DNA of 14,818 bases, taken from the NCBI GenBank assembly GCA_964445715.1, contig CAYULJ010000034.1:1-14818 (forward strand), in the 5' to 3' direction. The number at the start of each line of letters is the position of its first letter. Within the stretch, counting starts at the first letter, position 1. Shown piece by piece: positions 1-6,430 of this stretch. Under the pieces are notes generated by a model. The model was given only the letters and a program-made list of their open reading frames with translations, ran no database searches and had not been told where the DNA came from. The translations under genes were made by a program, and so were the position numbers. Source of the DNA: CAYPYS01 sp964445715 (lineage in GTDB: Bacteria; Omnitrophota; Gorgyraeia; Gorgyraeales; Gorgyraeaceae).

Positions 1-20
1 GGTTTAAACCTCCCCTACAG

Positions 21-29
21 TGTGGATAA
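21..29 (-). promoter_or_regulatory. DnaA box nonamer upstream of mnmG
   Basis: Read on the minus strand the bases are TTATCCACA, an exact match to the consensus DnaA box. mnmG (formerly gidA) borders oriC in Escherichia coli and often lies near the origin in other bacteria, so the context is suggestive. Only one box is visible, however, and the window starts 20 bases away, so an origin cannot be claimed. A 9-mer can also match by chance. Confidence 0.4.
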
Positions 30-57
30 GTCTTTGATTATCAAATGTATACTTAAG
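26..57. repeat. Decayed copy of the CTTAAG palindrome family
   Basis: The right half (43-57) matches the right arm of the intact copies with one gap and one substitution (AAATGTA then ACTTAAG). The left half keeps TAAGT (27-31), which pairs with ACTTA (51-55). A small inner palindrome, TTTGAT/ATCAAA (33-38 and 40-45), now forms the apex. I read this as a shortened, drifted copy of the family seen intact at 8249-8291. It could also be an independent operator-like palindrome. Confidence 0.4.
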
Positions 58-59
58 GA

Positions 60-91
60 TTGTCAAAAACGCTGACTTACGGTATTATAAT
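60..91 (+). promoter_or_regulatory. Promoter for mnmG, probably giving a leaderless mRNA
   Basis: TTGTCA (60-65) is followed after 17 nt by TATTAT (83-88). A perfect TATAAT overlaps it at 86-91, but with a 20-nt spacer. Either -10 box would place the transcription start at about 95-98, on or just before the ATG at 98. No Shine-Dalgarno sequence precedes that ATG, so the transcript is predicted to be leaderless or nearly so. Confidence 0.5.
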
Positions 92-97
92 ATCTCT

Positions 98-1984
98 ATG
101 AGAAAGACGTATGATGTTATAGTTGTTGGGGCAGGGCATGCCGGAATAGAGGCAGCTCTTGCGTCGAGCAGGATGGGATGCCAGACGCTTCTTGTGAGCA
201 TGACCTTGGATAAGATAGGTTACATGTCCTGTAACCCTGCTATAGGTGGGATCGGCAAAGGCCAACTCGTGAAAGAGATAGATGCCTTGGGCGGAGAGAT
301 GGCCAAGGCCACAGACTTTAGCGGCATACAATTCCGTATACTCAATCGTAGTAAAGGCCCTGCTGTATGGTCGTCGAGGGCGCAGACAGACAGAGACCTC
401 TATTTGAGATATATGAAGGACGCGGTCAGAAAGGCGAAGAGTCTCGACCTTTTAGAGGGAATTGTGTCGCAGCTAATCGTAAAAAACAAAACCGCATGTG
501 GCGTAAAGCTTGAGAACGGCGGCCGAATAAAGGCAAAGGCCGTAATCCTTACCCCAGGCACTTTTTTAAACGGCACCATTCACATTGGCCTGACACATTT
601 TCCCGGAGGCAGGTTAGGAGATCCGCCTTCTCTTGGTATTTCAGACAATCTTCATTCGCTCGGTTTTAAGATATCGAGACTCAAGACAGGCACGACCCCG
701 CGCCTACATTCGAAGACGATAGATTTTTCTAAGATGGAGAAACAATCGGGTGATAATCCGCCAGTGCCGTTTTCATTTTCGACACAAAAACTTATCCAAA
801 AACAAGTCTCGTGCTACCTGACATACACAAATAAAAAGACACACAACATAATCCGGGAAGGCCTAAGCAGTTCTCCGCTCTATACAGGAAAGATCAGATC
901 CACGGGCGTACGATATTGTCCTTCTATCGAAGACAAGGTCGTGCGGTTCAGCGATAGAGACAGGCATCAGATTTTCCTGGAGCCAGAAGGTTTGCACATA
1001 CCACAGTACTACCCGAACGGAATATCTACAAGTCTCCTGATCGACACGCAGCTAAAGATGGTCAGAAGCATTCCTGGACTCAAGAAAGCAGAGATAGTAG
1101 TGCCCGGTTATGGAATCGAATATGATTTTATAGATCCTACCCAGCTTAAACTGACGCTTGAGACAAAACTTATACAAAATTTATATCATGCCGGACAGAT
1201 AAACGGTACGACTGGTTACGAAGAAGCAGCAGCCCAAGGGCTTTTGGCGGGCATAAATGCAGTCTTAAAATTAAAAGAAAAAGAACCTCTTATCCTCGAT
1301 CGCTCGCAAGCATATATAGGGGTCCTTATAGATGATCTTACTACAAAAGGCACTAACGAACCTTACAGGATGTTCACCTCGCGCGTTGAATACAGGCTTT
1401 TACTAAGAGAAGACAATGTTGATCTCAGGCTCAGCGAGATAGGCTATAGGTCGGGGCTTGTGAAGAAAAAAGATTATGAAAAGATAATGCGAAAAAAGCA
1501 CAGAATAGAAAAGGAGTTACGGAGAATAGAAAAGATAAAGGTCTATCCGACCGCGAGCATCAACAATAGACTTAAAAGATGGAACCAGTCTCCGATAGGT
1601 AATGTAGTGAGCCTGGCTGATCTCTTGAAGCGGCCGCGCCTGGATTTTCATATGCTTGAACAGCTTAATGGAGGGGGAGGAAAATCCAGGATTTCCGACG
1701 AAGAAATTAAACAGGTAGAGATAGGTGTGAAGTATAAAGGGTTTGTCGATAGACAACTAAAAGAGATTGAGAATTTTAAAAGGATAGAAAAGATTAAAAT
1801 ACCTGAAGCCTTCACATTTAAAAAGATACCGGGGCTTTCGAATGAAATCGTCGAGAAGCTCTCACAAGCCCGACCGATGAATCTCGGCCAGGCATCAAGG
1901 ATATCCGGCATAACACCTGTTGCGATATCAACGCTCATGGTGTATCTAAAAAGATGGAAAGAAAAGAATTTCGCAAAAAAATAG
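98..1984 (+). CDS. mnmG: tRNA uridine-5-carboxymethylaminomethyl modification enzyme MnmG (GidA)
   Basis: This is the FAD-dependent partner of MnmE. The complex installs the (carboxymethyl)aminomethyl group on C5 of wobble U34 in tRNAs reading NNA/NNG codons, using methylene-tetrahydrofolate and NADH in the cytoplasm. The 628-aa length is normal for the family. The N-terminus carries the FAD dinucleotide-binding motif VVGAGHAGIEAA (residues 10-21). Other signatures are the two family cysteines, C45 (YMSCNPAIGG) and C274 (RYCPSIEDK), then NGTTGYEEAAAQGL and the C-terminal SRISGITPVAIS segment. The start at 98 is fixed by the family N-terminus and lacks a ribosome binding site. The gene opens an operon: its end overlaps the next gene by 31 nt. 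MnmE is not in the window. The assignment is secure. Confidence 0.98.
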   Translation: MRKTYDVIVVGAGHAGIEAALASSRMGCQTLLVSMTLDKIGYMSCNPAIGGIGKGQLVKEIDALGGEMAKATDFSGIQFRILNRSKGPAVWSSRAQTDRDLYLRYMKDAVRKAKSLDLLEGIVSQLIVKNKTACGVKLENGGRIKAKAVILTPGTFLNGTIHIGLTHFPGGRLGDPPSLGISDNLHSLGFKISRLKTGTTPRLHSKTIDFSKMEKQSGDNPPVPFSFSTQKLIQKQVSCYLTYTNKKTHNIIREGLSSSPLYTGKIRSTGVRYCPSIEDKVVRFSDRDRHQIFLEPEGLHIPQYYPNGISTSLLIDTQLKMVRSIPGLKKAEIVVPGYGIEYDFIDPTQLKLTLETKLIQNLYHAGQINGTTGYEEAAAQGLLAGINAVLKLKEKEPLILDRSQAYIGVLIDDLTTKGTNEPYRMFTSRVEYRLLLREDNVDLRLSEIGYRSGLVKKKDYEKIMRKKHRIEKELRRIEKIKVYPTASINNRLKRWNQSPIGNVVSLADLLKRPRLDFHMLEQLNGGGGKSRISDEEIKQVEIGVKYKGFVDRQLKEIENFKRIEKIKIPEAFTFKKIPGLSNEIVEKLSQARPMNLGQASRISGITPVAISTLMVYLKRWKEKNFAKK

Positions 1985-2622
1985 AAGAGCTTGTCCAAGA
2001 ATCAGGTGCTACGCTTTTTGGCGTGGCAAACGTAAAGGACATGAAAAAAGAATTTCATTTTTCAGATGAAATCCTAAAGGATTTAGACTATGCTATATCT
2101 ATAGGCTTAAGGCTGTCTGATTCTATACTCGAAGAGATACAAGGCGCGCCCACAAAGATCTACTTTCATCATTACCGCCAGGCGAATGCGGCGCTAGATC
2201 AGATAGCGTTGAGAGTTTCTAATTTCTTACAGTCTAATGGACACAAAGTTTTGCCTGTGCCTGCGTCTCAGATAATAGACTGGGATAAGCAGAAAGGTCA
2301 TCTTTCTCATAAAGAGGTTGGCAGGCTTGCAGGACTTGGGTTTATCGGGAGGAATAATCTTTTAGTAAATCCAGAATTAGGTGCGCGGTTTAGGTTTGTC
2401 ACTGTATTGACTGATGCGTCTTTGACAGTTGACAAGCCAGTCAAAGAAGATTGCGGCAGATGTAAGGCGTGCATAGATGTTTGCCCTGTCAGTGCTATAA
2501 AAGAAAAAAAAGAGGATTTTGATCACATTAAGTGTTACGAGAAATTAAAAGATTTCAGAAATAAAGGAATAATCGGCCAGTTCATCTGCGGCATCTGCGT
2601 AAAGGCCTGCAGAGGGAAGTGA
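1954..2622 (+). CDS. Short QueG-like 4Fe-4S protein (COG1600-type), not a standard epoxyqueuosine reductase
   Basis: A 222-aa soluble protein resembling the middle and iron-sulfur part of epoxyqueuosine reductase (QueG). The core AGLGFIGRNNLLV (residues 126-138) matches the AGLGWIGKN motif of that group. Eight cysteines (167, 170, 173, 177, 194, 212, 215, 219) have the spacing of two [4Fe-4S] clusters: CGRCKACIDVCP, then a later CGICVKAC. QueG itself is usually about 350-380 aa with a longer C-terminus, absent here. The QueG DxxPxxE block that normally precedes AGLG, including its catalytic Asp, is replaced by a segment ending in SHKEVGRL. I infer a redox protein of unknown substrate rather than true QueG. 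It overlaps mnmG by 31 nt and guaA follows closely, so it is co-transcribed with both. A link to tRNA modification is possible but unproven. Confidence 0.8.
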   Translation: MERKEFRKKIEELVQESGATLFGVANVKDMKKEFHFSDEILKDLDYAISIGLRLSDSILEEIQGAPTKIYFHHYRQANAALDQIALRVSNFLQSNGHKVLPVPASQIIDWDKQKGHLSHKEVGRLAGLGFIGRNNLLVNPELGARFRFVTVLTDASLTVDKPVKEDCGRCKACIDVCPVSAIKEKKEDFDHIKCYEKLKDFRNKGIIGQFICGICVKACRGK

Positions 2623-2642
2623 GCGATATTGGAGATAGCGAG

Positions 2643-4203
2643 ATGCAGAAAGAGACAGTGGTAGTATTGGATTTTGGGGCACAATATAATCAGCTTATAG
2701 CAAGGCGCGTGAGAGAGCGTAATGTTTATTGCATTCTTTTGCCCTACGATGCCTCGTTGTCTAAGATCAAAGGACTTAACCCGCGAGCCATTATTATGAC
2801 GGGCGGGCCATCCAGTGTTTCTAAAAAAGGTTCTCCGAAGTGCGATTCGCGCATATTCGGTCTCGGCATTCCTATATTAGGCATATGTTATGGCATGCAG
2901 CTCATGGGCTATATGCTGGGCGGAAAGGTTGGTCATACCAAAAAACGCGAGTACGGCCACGCAGAGANNNNNNNNNNACGCAGAGATAGCTATTAATAGA
3001 AAAGAAAAACTGTTTTTGGGTTTAAAGAGAAAAGAAAAGGTCTGGATGAGTCATGGGGACCAGGTGCTTTCGCTGCCAAAGGGCTTTGTGAAGCTTGCGC
3101 ATACAAAAAATTCAAAGATTGCCAGCATGTGCGATCCCAAAAAGAGATTTTACGGCGTGCAGTTTCATCCAGAAGTGGTGCATACGCCAAAAGGCAGGCA
3201 GATTTTCGAGAATTTCCTGTACAAAGTTGTTGGATTAAGGCCGTCGTGGACCATGAAGTCTTTTATTAAAGAATCTATAAGAGACATTAGAAATCAAGTT
3301 GGCAGGGAAAAGGTAGTGCTTGGTTTGTCAGGAGGCGTGGATTCTTCTGTTACAGCAGCCTTGCTACACAGGGCGATTGGTAAAAGGCTTCATTGTATTT
3401 TCGTGGACAATGGCCTATTGAGAAAAGACGAAAAGAAGAAAGTAGTAGATATTTTTAAAAAGCATCTGCATGTGAACCTTTGCGTGGCAGATGCTGAAAA
3501 GGATTTTCTTAGAGAACTGAAAGGCGTGGTTGACCCTGAGAGGAAACGTAAGATCATCGGCAGGAAATTCATTAGGGTTTTTGAGAAGGAAGCGAAGCAG
3601 CTAGGAAAGATCAGATTTTTGGGCCAGGGCACGCTCTATCCTGATGTCATTGAAAGCGTGTCTGCAAAAGGCGGGCCGTCAGCGACGATAAAGACGCATC
3701 ACAATGTAGGAGCTCTGCCTAAAAAGATGAATTTCAAGCTAATAGAGCCTTTAAAAGATCTCTTTAAAGACGAGGTCAGGAGATTAGGCAAAGAACTTGG
3801 ATTGGATGATAAGCTTGTTTACAGACAGCCGTTTCCAGGGCCTGGTCTTGCTGTCAGGATCATAGGTGATATAACAAAAGAGCGGCTTGATATATTGCGC
3901 GAAGCAGATGCGATCATGCATGAAGAGATGGAAAAATTCGATGGCTATAGAGGAATTTGGCAGTCTTTTGCAGTGCTTTTGCCTGTAAAGAGCGTAGGTG
4001 TAATGGGTGATGAGAGGACTTATGAGAATACCTGCGCCTTGAGGATCGTCACCAGCCAGGACGCAATGACAGCGGATTGGGCGAAGATACCTTATAATAT
4101 CTTAGGCAGGATTTCGAACCGTATTATAAACGAGGTGAATGGCATCAACCGGGTGGTCTACGATATAAGCTCCAAACCTCCCTCCACGATAGAATGGGAA
4201 TAA
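2643..4203 (+). CDS. guaA: GMP synthase (glutamine-hydrolysing), interrupted only by an assembly gap
   Basis: GuaA converts XMP, ATP and glutamine to GMP, the last step of guanine nucleotide synthesis. The N-terminal class I glutamine amidotransferase shows nucleophile C82 in GICYGMQLM and the H169/E171 pair in QFHPE. The PP-loop ATP-pyrophosphatase motif SGGVDSS is at 223-229, and the dimerisation domain ends in KPPSTIEWE. ATG 2643 is chosen because GGAG (2631-2634) lies 8 nt upstream and MQKETVVVLDFGAQY fits the family; a GTG at 2619 would add 8 residues. Ten Ns at 2968-2977 split the frame, but ACGCAGAGA flanks the gap on both sides. Merging these copies removes 19 nt and restores GHAEIAIN in frame, giving 513 aa, a normal length. 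The residue numbers here assume that merge. This is an intact gene, not a pseudogene. Confidence 0.95.
2968..2977. other. Assembly gap (10 N) inside guaA flanked by an unmerged 9-bp overlap
   Basis: The gap is bracketed by identical 9-mers ACGCAGAGA at 2959-2967 and 2978-2986. Deleting the Ns plus one copy restores the GuaA reading frame exactly. The gap is therefore most simply two contig ends that overlap and were not joined. Confidence 0.9.
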
Positions 4204-4217
4204 AATAATGAACTAAT

Positions 4218-4260
4218 TCTTAAGTTTACACTTTAACAATGTTAAAGTGTAAACTTAAGA
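4218..4260. repeat. CTTAAG palindrome, copy A (between convergent guaA and lpxB)
   Basis: A perfect inverted repeat with 21-nt arms (4218-4238 and 4240-4260) around a single central A. The core 41 nt are identical to the copy at 8249-8291 when read on the opposite strand. It fills the gap between two convergent genes and encodes the last residues and stop of lpxB. It could form a long AT-rich hairpin in either transcript. Neither side has a run of T after the stem, so it is not a canonical intrinsic terminator, though it may still stabilise or end both messages. Confidence 0.9.
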
Positions 4261-5377
4261 TGAGGTGGGCGGCGCGGTCTGTAGCGCCTCGTTCTCCGAG
4301 CTTTTCTTTTACCTTTCTTAATTCTTTTCTTATATTTTCCTGAGCACTTTTGTCTTTTAGTATCTCTAGAGATTTTTTTGCGATTCCCGCAGCACTTGCC
4401 TTAAACTGCACAAGCTCTGGCACTATTCTTTTGCCCGCCACTATGTTTACGAGCCCAATATTAGGTATCTTTATCAAGTTCTTTGCAAGTAGCCAAGTGA
4501 TGATAGAGGTCTTATAGATTATCACCATCGATCTTTCCATGATAGCTGTCTCAAGTGTTGCGCTTCCAGAAGAGACTATTACGAGGTCGGATATTTCCAA
4601 GATGTCATAGGGCCTGTCTTCCAGAGAATGTGGTTTTATTTTCGAGCAGCCTATGATCTTATTATATATGGAGCTATCGAGGTCTCTCCGACGTGAAAGA
4701 ATAAATTCTGCGCCCGGTAAGTCTTTATTTATAAGCTCGCAGGCCTTGAGCATGGACGGTAAATGCCTCTCGATTTCTTTTGCGCGTGAACCGGGTAGAA
4801 GAGAAATTTTTAGAGAGCTATGTTTTAGACGCAATCTTTTTATTATCTCTTCTTTTTTCCATTCCGGTCGTACTACATCCAGGAAAGGATGACCTATGAA
4901 ACTTGCCTTTACCCCTGCCTGTTTATACAGTTCTTCCTCAAAGCCGAATATTACGATCATCTTGTCCACGTATTGCTTTATCTCCTGGATCCTTTTTTGC
5001 CCCCAGGCCCAGATCTGAGGGCTGATGTAATATATTACCGGGATATTTTTTTCTTTTGCGAATTTTGCAAGGCGTAGATTAAAACCAGGATAGTCCACTA
5101 GTATTACTGCATCAGGCCTTTTTGTTTCAAGAAGCTCTAGAAGTTTTTTAAAGATTTTTTTAAATGTCCCGAGGTGTTTCAGGACCTCGACGAATCCTAT
5201 GACAGCGAGTTCGACTATGTCGTAGACTGTTTCAACCCCTGCCTCTTTCATCTTTTTGCCGCCGAGGCCGAAGATCTCTATGCGAGGGTCTATTTTTTTG
5301 AGGGCCTTTACTAGGTTTGCTGCGTGGAGGTCGCCGGATGCTTCTCCGGCTACGATCATGAATCTTTTTTTCTTCAT
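4226..5377 (-). CDS. lpxB: Lipid-A-disaccharide synthase (GT19)
   Basis: LpxB joins UDP-2,3-diacylglucosamine and lipid X to make the beta-1,6 disaccharide of lipid A at the inner face of the cytoplasmic membrane. The 383-aa length is typical. Family hallmarks are the N-terminal IVAGEASGDLHAANL (residues 8-22), LVDYPGFNLRLA, YYISPQIWAWG and SLLPGSRAKEI, plus the late DLVIVSSGSATLETA segment. The ATG overlaps the TGA of the upstream oxidoreductase as ATGA, and no clear ribosome binding site is seen, so translation is probably coupled. The last ten residues, LSLHFNIVKV, and the TAA stop are encoded by the palindromic repeat at 4218-4260, so the natural C-terminus has apparently been replaced by repeat sequence. 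The core family motifs all lie upstream of this, so activity is likely retained. Confidence 0.97.
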   Translation of the reverse strand: MKKKRFMIVAGEASGDLHAANLVKALKKIDPRIEIFGLGGKKMKEAGVETVYDIVELAVIGFVEVLKHLGTFKKIFKKLLELLETKRPDAVILVDYPGFNLRLAKFAKEKNIPVIYYISPQIWAWGQKRIQEIKQYVDKMIVIFGFEEELYKQAGVKASFIGHPFLDVVRPEWKKEEIIKRLRLKHSSLKISLLPGSRAKEIERHLPSMLKACELINKDLPGAEFILSRRRDLDSSIYNKIIGCSKIKPHSLEDRPYDILEISDLVIVSSGSATLETAIMERSMVIIYKTSIITWLLAKNLIKIPNIGLVNIVAGKRIVPELVQFKASAAGIAKKSLEILKDKSAQENIRKELRKVKEKLGERGATDRAAHLILSLHFNIVKV

Positions 5378-6291
5378 AGTGATAGCTTTTTGATGATCTT
5401 GTGAGCTACTGCTAGGGCGTCATAGGCTTCTATTCCCGATACAATGGGCTTCTTTTTATTGAGCACGCAATGCACAAAAGAGGAGAGTTCGTTTTTCAGG
5501 GGAGCTTCCTTTTTTATGTCTATCTTTTTTGAGGCTATTTTATTTTTTGTTTTTTTGTAAACCACAGCTTCCTGAGATACGTAATCCAGCGATATATAAC
5601 AGTCTTCCTGGAATATTCTTATCTTTCGCAAGGTATCGTTTGTCACGCGGCTTGCAGTGAGGTCGCATACAGTGCCGTTTTTGAACCTGATCCTCGCATT
5701 GGCGATGTCTTCATGTTTTGTTAGGATCTTTACACCCACGGCTTGGATGTCTTCGATCTTTGATTTTAAGAGGCCTAGGACTATGTCGATATCGTGGATC
5801 ATGAGATCCAGCACTACGCCAACATCTTTTACGCGGGGCGTAAACGGGCCGAGCCGATGCGCTTCGATAAACCGAGGCCTTGAAGAGAATTTTTCTATTG
5901 CTTGGATAGCAGAATTAAAGCGCTCCACGTGGCCGACTTGCATTATAAGGCGCTTTTTCTTAGCAATGTTTATGAGCTTTCGCGCCTCTTTGAGGTTTTT
6001 TGTGATTGGTTTTTCTATGAGGACGTGCTTTCCTTTATTAAGAAAGTCTTTCGCTATTCTGTAGTGACTGGATGTGGGCGTGACAATGCTTACGGCTTCA
6101 ATACCCTTGCCTAAGAGCTCTTTGTGATCGGTAAACCAGGCTGTCTTTAGGGATTTGCCAATAGAAGAGGCGGTCTCTTTATCTACATCGCAGACAGCTA
6201 CAAGCTCAACATTTTTTAGCCCAGAGTATATCTTGGCATGGAGTGATCCGAGCCTTCCCATCCCCACAACCGCTATTCTCACTTTTTTCAT
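5374..6291 (-). CDS. Gfo/Idh/MocA family NAD(P)-dependent oxidoreductase, lpxB-linked (GnnA-like candidate)
   Basis: A 305-aa sugar or nucleotide-sugar dehydrogenase-type protein. The N-terminal Rossmann motif is VVGMGRLG (residues 8-15), followed by VTPTSSHY, the family EKP motif (93-95) and the active-site-region DLMIHDIDIV (162-171). ATG 6291 is chosen because MKKVRIAVVGMG fits the fold start; the longer frame to 6351 would begin upstream of the promoter. The stop overlaps lpxB's start by 4 nt, tying it to lipid A synthesis. In Acidithiobacillus ferrooxidans a protein of this superfamily, GnnA, oxidises C3 of UDP-GlcNAc so that GnnB can aminate it, giving amide-linked acyl chains in lipid A; those genes lie beside lpx genes. 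A similar role here is inference, and no GnnB-like aminotransferase is in the window. It is the first gene of its operon. Confidence 0.88.
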   Translation of the reverse strand: MKKVRIAVVGMGRLGSLHAKIYSGLKNVELVAVCDVDKETASSIGKSLKTAWFTDHKELLGKGIEAVSIVTPTSSHYRIAKDFLNKGKHVLIEKPITKNLKEARKLINIAKKKRLIMQVGHVERFNSAIQAIEKFSSRPRFIEAHRLGPFTPRVKDVGVVLDLMIHDIDIVLGLLKSKIEDIQAVGVKILTKHEDIANARIRFKNGTVCDLTASRVTNDTLRKIRIFQEDCYISLDYVSQEAVVYKKTKNKIASKKIDIKKEAPLKNELSSFVHCVLNKKKPIVSGIEAYDALAVAHKIIKKLSL

Positions 6292-6298
6292 ATCTATA

Positions 6299-6327
6299 AT
6301 GATAACAAACACATGGACATATGTCAA
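6299..6327 (-). promoter_or_regulatory. Promoter for the oxidoreductase-lpxB operon, predicted leaderless
   Basis: On the minus strand a perfect TTGACA (6327-6322) is followed after 17 nt by TATCAT (6304-6299). A start about 7 nt further on falls at about 6292, immediately at the ATG (6291). No Shine-Dalgarno is present, so a leaderless message is predicted. Confidence 0.6.
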
Positions 6328-6342
6328 CGAGTGTGATAAGAT
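6314..6342 (+). promoter_or_regulatory. Possible msbA promoter, divergent from the lpxB operon promoter
   Basis: TGGACA (6314-6319) and TAAGAT (6337-6342) are separated by 17 nt, with a start near 6349. It lies back to back with the oppositely oriented TTGACA at 6322-6327. If real, the palindrome at 6369-6409 would sit in the msbA 5' untranslated region. The -10 match is weak. Confidence 0.25.
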
Positions 6343-6368
6343 AATTAACACGCATTTTACAGATTTAT

Positions 6369-6409
6369 CTTAAGTTTACACTTTAACATTGTTGAAGTGT
6401 AAACTTAAG
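6369..6409. repeat. CTTAAG palindrome, copy B (upstream of msbA)
   Basis: Arms of 20 nt (6369-6388 and 6390-6409) around a central T. There is one imperfect position: G6394 in the right arm, where other copies have A, which would form a G-U wobble in RNA. It lies in the divergent region between the oxidoreductase and msbA, 21 nt before the msbA ATG. An in-frame TTG inside it artificially extends the msbA frame. Confidence 0.9.
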
Positions 6410-6430
6410 CGTGTTCTTGGGCGGGTTATT

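Noticed and set aside
2619..2996. guaA as two genes or a frameshifted pseudogene
   Set aside because: The break is caused by 10 Ns and a duplicated 9-mer. Merging them restores one intact frame.
4218..4260. Classical intrinsic terminator between guaA and lpxB
   Set aside because: The stem is AT-rich and no T-run follows on either strand. It may still affect termination, but the canonical signature is missing.
6292..6351. N-terminal extension of the Gfo/Idh protein to 6351
   Set aside because: It would cross a well-formed TTGACA-17-TATCAT promoter, and the Rossmann fold starts at MKKVRIAVVG.
6369..6409. Promoter inside the palindrome itself (TTTACA and TGTAAA, 17 nt apart on both strands)
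   Set aside because: The -35-like half is good but the -10-like half matches only 4 of 6, and the symmetry makes the pairing automatic. Too weak to list as a promoter.
6389..6430. A longer msbA starting at TTG in the repeat
   Set aside because: The extra 14 residues are repeat-coded and atypical; ATG 6431 gives a normal MsbA-type N-terminus.
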